Assembly (NCBI GenBank): GCA_033239125.1
Contig: BSWB01000003.1
Span: 107,466,320-107,530,319, forward strand
Length of the DNA stretch: 64,000 nt
DNA from: Fagopyrum homotropicum
Lineage: Eukaryota > Streptophyta > Magnoliopsida > Caryophyllales > Polygonaceae
Reading direction: 5' to 3'
This document shows, in pieces, positions 44,349-55,391 of this stretch; within the stretch, counting starts at the first letter, position 1, and each line of letters opens with the position of its first letter. The notes beneath the pieces are model-generated. The model worked only from the letters and a program-made list of their open reading frames with translations. It did not search any database and was not told the origin of the DNA. The position numbers and the translations under genes were made by a program.

Positions 44349-47300
44349 ATTACATTTTTTACTATATTATATGTTGTTAACTTTATTAGTTATATGTTAT
44401 GAGCTCGTATAAATAACGCGTCAAGTGTTACATAGTAAATGAGACCACGTAACCCATGTGTTGATCATTAATAAGTTTTATACTAATAATTTTTTTTTAA
44501 AATCTAATTTATTATTTAATAAATAATAATTTAAAGAAAAAAAATAATCATATAATTTAAAAATACCATAATGTGATACAAATTCAATTAGTAAAAAAAG
44601 ATTAATTGGCTTAATTTGTGATTTAATAAAAAAATTTAATCCGAGAAAAAACATAGGAGCGCCACGTCAGCATTATTTTCATATGTTTTCGTAAAATATG
44701 CAGAATATAGATGTATATTTAGTATATTGATAAAATAAGAATTACGAATTTAATAGTTCAACGGTCTAGGAATCAGTAGGTTACAAGGACCCACAAATTA
44801 GTAGATCACAAGGACCCACACGAGCACAACGCCCCACAAATCATTAGGTCACAACAACCCAAAAATCATTAGGTAACGACCAAAAAATTAGTAGGTCACA
44901 ATGATTACATACAAATACTAATCCGATATAATTAAGTATTATATTTGATTCTGACCAAAAGGTTCATAAATGTATGAATTTTATAAGCCTCAAACACTCT
45001 ACATCTATTTATACATGTTTTCGAAGTGTCATCCTTTCCTCATAATCGATGTGGAAGAACAAAAAATCATATTTTACAAAATAATTATGGCTTAATTAAA
45101 AAAGATTTATTAGCTTAATTCGTGATTTAGTAAAAAGTTTAATCCGAGAAAAAACGTGGGGGCGCCACGTCAGAATTAATGTCTTTTGTTTTAGTAAAGT
45201 ATATAGAATATATATGTATAATTAGTATATTGATAAAATAAAAATTACGAATTTAATAGTTCAACGGTCCACAAATTAGTAGGTCACAAACGACCCACAA
45301 ATCAGTAGGTCACAAACGACCCACAAATCAGTAGGTCACAACGAAAATTAGTAGATCACAATGACCCCCACAAATTAGTAGATCACAACTCATAACGACT
45401 CACAAATTAGTAGGTCACAACGACCCACAAATAAGTAGGTCACAACGATTCAAAAATCAGTAGCTCAGTAGGTCACAAACGACCCATATATGATATATCA
45501 ATAGGTCACAAACGACACACAAATTAATAGGTTACAACAACCCACAAATTAATAGGTCACAAGGACCCACAAATCATTAGATCACAAGGACCGACAAATC
45601 ATTAGGTCACAAGGACACAAGTATCAATAGGTCACAACGACCCACAAGGTATTAGATTAAAACGACCCACAAATCATTAGATTAAAATGACCTACGAATT
45701 AGTAGGTAACAACAATCCACATTCAAATACTAATCCAGTATGAATAAGTATTATACTTGATTCTGATCAAAAGGTCCAAAAATGTATGTTTTGTATAATC
45801 TTCAAACCTTATAGGTCTATTTATAAATGTTGTCAAACTATCATATTTCTCTAATAACCGATGTGGGATAACAAAATTTATATTTTACAAAATAATTATG
45901 GTTTAGTAAAAAAAGGAATTATTAGCTTAATTCGTGATTTAGTAAAAATTTTAATCCGAGAAAAACGTGGGGCGCCACGTCAGAATTATTGTCTTTTGTT
46001 TTAATAAATTATATTGATGTATATTTAGTATATTGATAAAATAAGAATTACGAATTTAATAGTTCAACGATCCACAAATCAGTAGGTCACAAACGACCAC
46101 AAATCAGTAGGTTACACTGACCCACGAATCAGTAGGTCACAACGACCCACGAATCAGTAGGTCACAACAACCCACGAATCAATAGGTCACAACGACCCAC
46201 AAATTCATAGGTCACAACTACCCTCAAACTCATAGGTCACAACGACCCACAAATTCATAGGTCACAACGACCCACAAATCAGTGCGTCACAACGACCCAC
46301 AAATTATTAGATCAAATCGACCCACAAATCATTAGGTCAAGACGAACTATAAATCAGTAGGTTACAACGATCCAAAAATCAGTAGGTTACAACGACTCAA
46401 AAGGTCTAGAAATGTATGATTTGTATAATCTTCAAACCTTGTAGGTCTATTTATACATGTTGTCAAAGTGTCATTCTTCTCTGATAACCGATGTGGGATA
46501 ACAAAATTCATATCATACAAAATAATTAAGGTTTAGTAAAAAAAAAAGTGATTGGCTTAATTCGTGATTTAGTAAAAGATTTAATCCGATAAAAATTTGG
46601 AGCGCCACATCAGCATTAGTATCTTCTGTTTTAGTAAAGTATATAGATAGGAAAGAAGTTAAGCTTACGGGTATGAGATAGGCTTATGAACGATATCTTT
46701 TAATTTTAAATATTTGGAAAAAAAATTAAAAGAAGAGGAAATGTTAATGTAATCGGAATTAGTTAGTAATCCAAATAAAATACTTTAAAATTGGAACTAA
46801 TTAAAAAAGATTTAGGCTAATTATGGTTTAGTAAAAAAAAGGATTTATTAGCTTAATTCGTGATTTAATAAAAAGTTTAATTAGAGAAAAAACGTGGGGT
46901 GGCACGTTAAGAATTAGTGTTTTTTTGTTTTAGTAAAGTATATAGATGTATATTTATTATATTGATAAAATAAGAATTACGAATTTAATAGTTCAATGGT
47001 CCACAAATTAGTAGGTCACAAATAACCCACAAATCAGTAGATTTTAAGGACCCACAAATTAGTAGGTCACAAGGACCCATAAATTATTAGGTCACAACGA
47101 CCCACGAATCAGTAGGTTACAAGGACTCATGAATCAGTAGGTCACAACAACCCACAAATTAGTAGGTCACAACGACCCACGAATCAATAGGTCACAATGA
47201 CACACAAATCAGTAGGTCACAATGACACACAAATCAGTGGGTCATAATGACCCACAACGTATTGGGTGACAACGACCCACAAATTATTGGGTTACAACGA

Positions 47301-48935
47301 CCCACAAATCAGTGGGTCACAACGACCCACAAATTATTAGGTCAAATCGACCCAAAAATCTATAGGTCAAAACGATCCAAAAATCATTAGATCAAAACGA
47401 CCCAAAAATCATTAGATCAAAACGACCCAAAAATCATTAGATCAAAAGGACCTACGAATTAGTAGGTCACAACAAATCCACTCCACATACAAATGCTAAT
47501 CCGGTATAATAAGTATTATACTTGATTCTGACCAAAAGGTCCGAAAATGTATGATTTGTATAATCTTCAAACATTTGAGGTCTATTTATACATGTTGTCA
47601 AAGTGTCATCTTTTTCTGATAACCGATGTGGGATAACAAAATTCATATTTTACAAAATAAATAAGGTTTAGTAAAAAAAAGTTATTGGCTTAATTCGAGA
47701 TTTAGTAAAAAAATTTAATCCGATAAAAATATGGAGTCTTAATTTTTATTTTACAAAATAATCAAAGATTCTGATTATGATTTAGTAAAAAAAAGGATTT
47801 ATTAGCTTAATTCGTGATTTAATAAAAAGTTTAATTAGAGAAAAAACGTGGGGTGGCACGTCAAGAATTAGTGTTTTTTGTTTTAGTAAAGTATATAGAT
47901 GTATATTTATTATATTGATAAAATAAGAATTACGAATTTAATAGTTCAACGGTCCACAAATTAGTAGGTCACAAACAACCCACAAATCAGTAGATTTTAA
48001 GGACCCACAAATTAGTAGGTCACAAGGACCCACAAATTAGTAGGTCACAAGGACCCATAAATTATTAGGTCACAACGACCCACGAATCAGTAGGTTACAA
48101 CGACCCATAAATCAGTAGGTCAGAACAACCCACAAATTATTAGGTCACAACGACCCACGAATCAATAGGTCACAATAACACACAAATCAGTGGGTCATAA
48201 CGACCCACAACATATTGGGTCACAACGACCCACAAATTATTGGGTCACAACGACCCACAAATCAGTGGGTCACAACGACCCACAAATCTATAGGTCAAAA
48301 CGATCCAAAAATCTGTAGGTCAAAACGATCCAAAAATTATTAGGTCAAAACGACCCAAAAATCATTAGATCAAAACGACCCAAAAATCATTAGATCAAAA
48401 CGACCCAAAAATAGTAGGTCAAAACAATTCACTCCACATACAAATGTTAATCCGGTATAATAAGTATTATACTTGATTCTGACCAAGAGGTCCGAAAATG
48501 TATGATTTGTATAATCTTCAAACATTTGAGGTCTATTTATACATGTTGTCAAAGTGTTATCCTTCTCTGATAACCGATGTGGGATAACAAAATTCATATT
48601 TTACAAAATAATTAAGGTTTAGTAAAAAAAAAAGTTATTGGCTTATGAATAATAAAATAAAAAGGAGATTTGACTATAACCTATAAAATCTTGGAAAATC
48701 TCAAAAAAAAAAGTTACGTACAATTTTGAATAGAAGTTTGTTAGGTTAGTAAAAAAAGCTTTCCTCCCAAAAAAAAATAAAGATTTATTGGCCTATAAAA
48801 TCTTGGAGAATCTCCAACAAAAAAAAGTTACGTATAATTTTGAATAACAGTGTGTTAGTTTAGGAAAAAAAGATTTTATGTCTTAAAAAATAAAGATTTA
48901 TTGGCCAAAAAATTGTGGGAGCTCCATTTGATTGT
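44349..48935 (-). repeat. Helitron-internal higher-order repeats with a 25-bp minisatellite
   Basis: Modules recur with spacings of ~500, 800, 930 and 950 bp, judged by ATTACGAATTTAATAGTTCAA at 44741, 45243, 46047, 46976 and 47929. Each has (a) a GCGCCACGTCAG-type block resembling the Helitron 5' end, (b) an array of ~25-bp units of the type GACCCACAAATCAGTAGGTC, and (c) a ~200-bp spacer with TCTATTTATACATGTTGTCAAA and CCGATGTGGGATAAC. Minisatellite blocks lie at about 44760-44910, 45260-45720, 46060-46390, 46995-47470 and 47950-48430. No coding potential is seen. Confidence 0.88.
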
Positions 48936-48994
48936 TGCTTCCACAGCGCGCCACGTCATCAAATCATGTACTCTGTTTTAGTATGTATAATAGA
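48936..48994 (-). other. Helitron 5' terminus
   Basis: On the minus strand, TCTATTATACATACTAAAAC leads into CAGAGTACATGATTTGATGA and CGTGGCGCG. The internal modules carry TCTATATACTTTACTAAAAC followed by CAGAAGATAC and GACGTGGCGC, which are clear relatives of this end. Confidence 0.8.
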
Positions 48995-51127
48995 TTTAAA
49001 GTAACAGTTAAAAGATAATTAATATTTTCAAATATTAATTAGGCTAAAAATAAGGAAACTATTAATGAAATTTGGTAACAGTTAAAAGATCTCCCAATAT
49101 CCCATCAATCATCATACATTTTCAACAAAATTCGGATGGGTAGAGGTTGCGAGAGGACCAGTCGAAGGCTTCCATGAGATTTAAGATCCAATCCAGAGAG
49201 ATCGCACCATCGAGAGGCCATGAGATCGGGAATCTAGGTTTTCATCGGGAGAAGAGGACGGATTCTCCGGCGACAGAATTGTGGCTGATGGAGGAGGAAA
49301 CGATGCAGATGAGGGTGATTCCGACGGAATCGTGGTGGATTTGGATGCTCCGGTGATGGAGACGGTGGTGGTTGAAGAGGAAGACGTCGGAGGAGGAGAA
49401 TTCACCGCCGACGACATCGGTGACTTAAAGGTACGGAAAGTATTGAGGGCTGACGGAAAATATTGAGGGATGACGTTGGACGAGGAGAATTCGTCACCTC
49501 AGCTTGCCGGCCATCAACCGCTCTTCCCTTCTTCCGGTAGTTCAGTGAGCCGCTTTGGGTAGGTGAGACTTCTAAAGTATTTTGAATAACTTCAGTCGCC
49601 ATAGCCAAGTATGATATATTCGGATAGGGGTTGATTATGTACACATACATATGTTGTTGATTATATACATATGATGCTGCGAAAATATTACTGAATAACT
49701 ATATATGTACCAAATATGCAGTTCGTGTACATTTGGAGGGGTTTGATGATACACAAACATATGTTGTGTGTACATATAACATGATGTCGATTTGAATATG
49801 TACAGTTTTTGTGTTTGCATGTACATATGTTTGCATTCTCTAGTGATTATGTACATTTTGACCTGCGAAAATGTTACTAACTAACTATATATGTACATAT
49901 ATTTGCAGTCTTTGAGATTATGTACATACGTTGTTGCGGAAATCAAGATTGATTCAATATCGTCGCCATGGATGAACGCAAGTTGGAAAGGACGAACATT
50001 ACGAAAAATATTTTGAATTCCTTAATAAAGGGAGATATTTTGATTCCTTTAATAAATGGAGAGAGGAATATATTTACTTTCTTTTTTTGTAATAATTAAT
50101 TGCTTAATAAATGGAGAGAGAAAGATATTCTGATTTCCTTAATATCCTCTTTTTATTTTAATAAGTATTTTTTATATAAATTAGAGGGGCCTATTTTGCA
50201 CGTATTATTAATTTGGGGTCCTTTATATGGTCATGGTTACAAAACATACCCACTCCCCCATTTTACCCTAAAATTTTCGACTTTCGCCCAAGACCATCAA
50301 ATCCCTTTTAACGACCGTTAGTTTTTTCAAAAAAATAATAAAATAAATGTTTTCCTTCTGTTCAAATATGTCTCTCTGGACTCTCTCCATCGTTGAAGCT
50401 ACGAAGACTACTCTCTCTCCCTCGTCGAAGAAGAACAAATATACCTAATGATTCGGGCAAAGTTGTCGAGTTTCATCCAGGTTTGAAAACCCTAAATCCC
50501 GTCTTCATTGGTTCAAGTATGCTGTTTTTTGCTATATCAAAATTTGTTGCTTGTTGCTATAGCCACTCAATTTCGAGCTTTATTTCGAGCTTGACTAAGG
50601 GATTAGGGTTTCTGAATTGCTCTAAGTTAAGCTCGACCACTTTATTTCTGAATTGCTACAGCAATGAACCGGTTGTATTGCTACTGCAATCTGAAAATAT
50701 GTTCTGAAATAACAAATTGGGGGGTTTTCTTAATTTCAAATTATAGTCTTTTGAATTTATGAATTGCTACAATAATGAACCGGTGGTTTACTGATTATAG
50801 TTTGCTGAATTTTAGACTAGTATTTCCTGAACTTCTATAAATTTTGTGGTTCTTGAACTTCTATAATTGTCTAAACAGATGCTCAATATATCTTTTGCTG
50901 AAATGTAGTATAGGCTATAAACCATGTAGTATAAGACTTGCATTATGAACCCAAACAAGTCTTTAAGAACATAATACTTATATAATCGTTTTATAATGCA
51001 TGACATTTAAACATGCACTAATTGTCTGCACATAGTTGTTTAATGTTTGATGTATGCAATCCAACTCATTGCATTATGATTTGGCATCATGTTTGGGACC
51101 TTGGAGGCCGAGACAAGTTGTGGACAT
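48995..51127. other. Intergenic with one coding-like island, no gene recognised
   Basis: 49147-49470 is GC-richer and open on both strands. The plus strand reads an acidic Gly/Asp/Glu-rich peptide ending before a possible donor at LK|GTACGG (~49431). The minus strand reads a Ser/Pro-rich peptide from an ATG at 49417. Either could be a first-exon fragment, and I cannot choose. 49600-49930 has imperfect TATGTACATA repeats. 50340-50480 looks like a 5'UTR (CTCTCTCTCC runs) without a supported frame. Confidence 0.4.
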
Positions 51128-51579
51128 CACGGGCCACATATTACTGAGGGACAAATGCAATTATTGTTGTAATTGACATCATTGATAGAACCCAAATTTC
51201 AATAATGAAAGACGAGTATTCCCAAAAATAAACCAATATACAACAAGACCTTAGTTTATAAACTTGAAACAAACCCAATCTGAAGTACACATACCCCAAG
51301 TTTACTATGAGTAGAGTCATTTAAGTATCGGGTAAAAGCATGTGAGTTGGCTGTGATTTTTAATATTTTAGATGTTAAAAATTTTAATTTCTAAATGATT
51401 ATTTAGGATAATAATTATTTTGATATCGAGAATAATTTTAAACTAGTGTAATTCTCATATTTTGTAGAAAATAATAAATAGGCTTTAAAATTTAATTTAT
51501 CATGAAATTATTTTAAAGAGTGTTTACTAAATAAAAAAATTCGAAACTTTATAGATACGAAGAATTTCTCAATTTTTTA
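51128..51579 (-). repeat. Right arm of the 452-bp inverted repeat
   Basis: Reverse complement of bases 1-452 with no mismatch seen. To its left (51127 and below) the sequence no longer matches the region after 452. To its right the mirrored sequence would lie before the window start and cannot be checked. Confidence 0.93.
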
Positions 51580-51793
51580 AATGATATGTAATTGTTTGGG
51601 ATTTATAAATACGTTGCTTGAGCCCAATCCAAATATAGCATATTGCACGACCCATTTGGACTTCAATCAATGAGCCAATTAACAAGAATTATGAAACGGA
51701 CTTTAAAAATAAAGGAAAGAAAAAAATATGCAGTCACCAATATACCTTTTCGTGTTCGGGTCGGAACGGGTTCGGACTTTTATAAAATATTAA

Positions 51794-52077
51794 GCCCCGT
51801 TTGGTTGTAATTTTGGAAATGAAAATTGAATGGAAATGAATGTAGTCCATATGTGTACATTGTTCATTAATTATTTTTGGAATTATTTCTTGTGATCTCA
51901 TGCAAAATGCACTTATTTTCCCTATAGGAGCATAGGGTATCAAAAGTAATCAAATTTTACTCCAATTAGTTTAACCATAAAGAATTATTCCATAAAGTTT
52001 CATGAACAAATATATACATATGAACTAGATTTGTTTATATTCCTTTTCCGTTTCTGAAGTTTAAAACAAACAGACCC
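51794..52077. mobile_element. PIF/Harbinger (Tourist-like) MITE nested in the hAT MITE
   Basis: It is 284 bp, flanked by TAA (51791-51793 and 52078-52080). The left end GCCCCGTTTGGTT and the right end, read on the complement, GGGTCTGTTTGTTTT share the GTTTGgTT core of Tourist-type elements. A TAA-type 3-bp duplication fits PIF/Harbinger. Confidence 0.7.
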
Positions 52078-52262
52078 TAAGTCCGTTTATCCGGTTTCGG
52101 GTTAGACAATGGGCCTGAAATGACTGTCGCACCCGATCGGCCGGACCGGCGGATCAGACTTGCGGGTACCCTTTTTTAAATATTTAAAAAATGTTTTTAA
52201 TATTATATTTTTTTTAAAATATATATTTAAGATAGTTTATGTTAAATATATTAAATATATTA

Positions 52263-52266
<4 letters not shown>

Positions 52267-52344
<78 letters not shown>
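52267..52344. repeat. (TA)39 microsatellite
   Basis: An uninterrupted run of TA dinucleotides. It explains the spurious Tyr-Ile open frame read through it. Confidence 0.95.
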
Positions 52345-52346
<2 letters not shown>

Positions 52347-52609
52347 GAACGAGCCAACTGGCCGGGCTTTTCGATCCAATCGGACCTAGAGTAGTGTCCG
52401 GACCCGACAGATTGGCCGGATATGACCAGGTCTAGTCACCAACTTGATGCTCGGTCACATATATCATACATGTCGTTAACTTTAGAACACTTATATTTAG
52501 TTTTTTTTATAATAGTATCATTTATTAATTTTTAATACGTAAAAAAAAGGATATGACTCAATATACGGGCTAATATACTCTAACAATATAATTAATAGGT
52601 CAAGTTATT

Positions 52610-53120
52610 TTTAAAATTAAATACACAATCATAGTTTTTTTCATAAATACTTTTAGAAAGTAACATTGTCTATACATTACACTTCAAAAATAAATTTGTA
52701 ATATAAATTTTAAGACAACAAAGGTCAATATACAAGCAATTTTTTTTTAAAATAAACCACTTTCAATCAATCTTTTAAAAAAATTTATATTGTCGTATGA
52801 CATTTGGGAGTTAATACAAGAATAATTTATTATAACCCCTTTTTCACTCTTGAAAATTATTATAAAGAAATTTTACAAGCATGTATAACAAGACAAAATT
52901 AAAATCTATTCTAACCCCTTTTGCTTTATTGGAATTTATTGTAATAGTTTTTCATAAATACTTTAAAAAAGTAACATTGTCTATACATTACATTTCAAAA
53001 ATAATTTTTTAATATAAATTTTAAGACAATGAAAGGTCAATAGACAAAAAAAAAAAAAAAGTTATATAAAACATTTCAATCAATCTTTCAAAAAATTTCA
53101 TATTGTTGGATAACATTTAA
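52610..53120. repeat. ~311-bp tandem repeat, left block
   Basis: Two copies of an AT-rich unit, judged by AACATTGTCTATACATTAC at ~52663 and ~52974 (period ~311), with AAGACAA..AAGGTCAAT after it. The same unit, diverged, recurs at 54480-54920. No protein motif is seen. Confidence 0.75.
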
Positions 53121-53229
53121 AAGTTGTAATGGCTTAAAATTTTATTTTCGATAAAATCTTATCAAACCGGACTTCGGGCCCATTTAGGCCCTTTTAATTT
53201 GTAATCATCTTTTAATTTAATTTTTATTA

Positions 53230-53664
53230 TTTTCTCCAACCTTCTACTACTCATTATATATATTTTAAAACCCTAAATTGTACACCCTCTTCCCTCACCG
53301 AACTCAGCCGCACCTCCTTCTCCCGTTCTTCCCTCTCCCTTACTTCTCTCACGGAACCCCTCTCCTCCCTCCCTTACCTTCTCTCACGCCGGCCTCCTCT
53401 CTTCGGTCTATCGCACGCACTAGCATTCCGGCAAGAGGCGCCCAGGCAATTGCGACGCACCGGCCTCCGTCTGCTACAGGGGTGATGCGCAGAGAGTCGC
53501 CGCCGAGGGCCTTCCTTCGTCGCCGCCGAGGGCCTTCCTTCGTCGCCGCTGCAAACCGGCCGCCGAGGACTGTCTCCGTCCGCAGAAGGTTGTCTTGCCG
53601 CCGCCAGCCTGCCGCCGTCTCGCCCTCACCGACCGCCAGTGCCCCACCCATTTCAGTAGCATGA
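53230..53664 (+). other. GC-rich 5'-end-like segment, unrecognised
   Basis: A TATATATATT box-like stretch and AAACCCTAAA (~53255-53276) are followed by a pyrimidine-rich leader. An ATG at 53484 opens an Arg/Pro/Ala-rich frame of ~60 codons (MRRESPPRAFLRRRRGPSF ...). A 21-bp unit GCCGAGGGCCTTCCTTCGTC occurs twice in tandem (~53500-53545). It could be a gene's first exon or the transcribed part of an LTR, since both LTR families here have similar GC-rich zones. No family is recognised. Confidence 0.3.
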
Positions 53665-53814
53665 GTCCGATTCTGTGCCCCGATTGTTTGGCTTAAACCC
53701 GGGATTTTGGTGGGTTTTAGGCTTGTTTGATTGTGTGTTGGTAATTGTAAAATTTGGGTTAAGTATTTTGGAAATTTGTGTTATATAGTTGGTCAGAAAT
53801 GATGAAGGCTTAGA

Positions 53815-53961
53815 GAACAAAAGGCCTTCTTGGATGTAATGGACTGATAGTAGAGCAAGATCCGACGGTGCTAAGTAAATTGGATCTCGTGCATCTTCAA
53901 CCTCATATTTTGGCTTGATGAAGCACTCAGAGATGTGTTTTACAAGAGATGAATCGGCCAT
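53815..53961 (-). pseudogene. BAHD acyltransferase N-terminal fragment, copy 1
   Basis: From the ATG at 53961 on the minus strand, ~49 codons read VKHISECFIKPKYEVED and APSDLALLSVHYIQEGLLF, which resembles the N-terminus of BAHD acyltransferases of the plant At3g50280-like type (acyl-CoA dependent transferases of specialised metabolism). Similarity ends after LLFSKP. The catalytic HXXXD and DFGWG motifs, which lie much further downstream in this family, are absent. It is a fragment, not a working gene. Confidence 0.7.
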
Positions 53962-54199
53962 TTGAGCTTTTGCTTCTCATATCTCTTCGGACAAAGTTAC
54001 ATATATGGAGCTATATATATAAATTAATGTATAACTTATAGGATGAATCCAACAACGATTATAAAATACCGATTATTGGGTGTTTGTAACGTGACAGTAT
54101 GATGCTTCATGAATATCTAGCTGTATACAGCTTGAATGGTCGGATATGTCATTATATGTTTAATTAGTTCGATTTGCTTATAAATCAGTCGAGTTTGAG

Positions 54200-54317
54200 T
54201 TGATAGCATAACAAGATCTGATAGTGCTAAGTAAATTGGAGTTGTTGCATCTTCAACATCATATTTTGGCTCGATGAAGCTCTTAGAGATGTGTTTTACA
54301 AGAGGAGAATTGGCCAT
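54200..54317 (-). pseudogene. BAHD acyltransferase N-terminal fragment, copy 2
   Basis: A second, more diverged copy from the ATG at 54317: VKHISKSFIEPKYDVED and LALSDLVMLS, then loss of homology. Both copies also share upstream DNA (ATATCTCTTC.GACAAA.GTTACATATATGGAG), so promoter and coding start were duplicated together, ~356 bp apart. Confidence 0.7.
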
Positions 54318-54479
54318 TTTCAGCTCTTTGATATTGATATCTCTTCAGACAAAAGTTACATATATGGAGGAATGTATAAATGTGTAACTTACACAATGAA
54401 TGCAGAAAATAATATAATATACAAATTATTCAGAGTTTGTAAGTTACGATAAATACTTAATTAAAACTTTAGTTTTACG

Positions 54480-54920
54480 ACAAAAGTTATTCTAACCTTT
54501 TTTTCACTCTTGAATATTATTATAAAGAAATTTACAAACATGTATAACAAAACAAAATTAAAAATCTATTCTAACTCCTTTGTACTCTTAAAATTTATTA
54601 TAATAGTTTTTTCATAAATATTTTTAAAAACTAACATTATTTATGCATTACACTTTAAAAATAATTTTTTACTATAAATTTTTAGACAACGAAATGTCAA
54701 TATACAAAAAAATTATTTTTTACATAAAACACTTTCAATCAATCTTTCAAGAAATTTCATATTACGGTATAGCATTTGGAAGTTAATACACGAATAATTT
54801 ATGTACTCCCTTTATTACTCTTAAAAATTATTATAAAGAAATTTTGCAAGCATGTATAACAAAACAAAATTAAAATCTATTGTAGCCCCTTTTGCACTCT
54901 TGAAAATTATTATGAAGTCT
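54480..54920. repeat. ~311-bp tandem repeat, right block
   Basis: Diverged copies of the unit at 52610-53120. TTTCACTCTTGAA-type sequence at ~54498 and again at ~54808 gives the same ~311-bp period. The two blocks bracket the GC-rich segment and the BAHD fragments. Confidence 0.72.
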
Positions 54921-54984
54921 TTACGATCGATCTCTATAAATACAACACAATCCTTAACTCATCCTACTTATTTTTTTGCTTGAG

Positions 54985-55391
54985 TTTCAATGGGTTAATC
55001 ATTGGTTTTCAAATGGTTTTTTTGTTTACTAATTGCCCAAACTTATAGATTCAAAGGTTGTACTCAAAAAGAGAAGATTGCTTTGTTAGATATTAAAAAA
55101 ATCTTTAACTCAATGTCTTTTCTTCCAAATGTTCACCTCTTATCTTCATGGAACGAGAATACAATAGAAAATTGTTGTTTGTGGGAGAGGGTAAAATGTG
55201 ATCGTTTGCCGGCTCATATAAAAAAGTTGTCACTATGCTCCTTACTAGATCCCAATTTGGACTGTAGAAGTCCAAGAATCATCCCATCAACGAAACACCT
55301 TCAACACTTCACCAACTCACACTTTTCTTCATCTTTGCACTTTTTTTTTTCATGTAACAAGACACATTCCTTGATTCCATTATCTTATTAA
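54985..55391 (+). pseudogene. LRR receptor N-terminal fragment
   Basis: The frame reads a hydrophobic leader (FKWFFCLLIAQTYRF), then the leucine-rich-repeat N-terminal cap (GCTQKEKIALLDIKKIF, LSSWNE, CCLWERVKCD) and the start of a first repeat (IKKLSLCSLL). This is the start of plant receptor-like proteins or kinases with extracellular LRRs. No in-frame ATG opens it; the nearest ATGs are in other frames. Homology fades after ~55260, and no further repeats, membrane segment or kinase follow. Confidence 0.7.

Larger units (their letters stand above)
41616..48994 (-). mobile_element. Helitron with both termini (7.4 kb)
   Basis: On the minus strand the element begins TCTATTATACATACTAAAAC at 48994 and ends with a GC-rich hairpin and CTAG at 41616. 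The host bases are A before the start (complement of 48995) and T after the end (complement of 41615), as expected for Helitron insertion into AT without a target duplication. The 3' part contains the helicase remnant and the 5' part is made of repeated modules. The Rep (HUH nuclease) domain is absent. It probably moved with proteins from another copy, or was deleted after insertion. Confidence 0.85.
51741..52434. mobile_element. hAT-type MITE (694 bp) with 8-bp TSD
   Basis: It is flanked by the direct repeat GTCACCAA (51733-51740 and 52435-52442). The imperfect terminal inverted repeats are TATACCTTTTC at the left and, read on the complement, TAGACCTGGTC at the right, with GTTCGGGTCGG-like sequence inside. 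An 8-bp duplication and this type of TIR point to hAT. It is non-autonomous and carries a second MITE and a (TA)n tract. Confidence 0.8.

Noticed and set aside
44760..48430. Regular 25-bp repeats that could suggest a CRISPR array
   Set aside because: Units are contiguous with no unique spacers, drift freely, and lie in a plant Helitron. It is a minisatellite.
52160..52345. 61-codon frame ending in Tyr-Ile repeats
   Set aside because: Translation of the (TA)n microsatellite.
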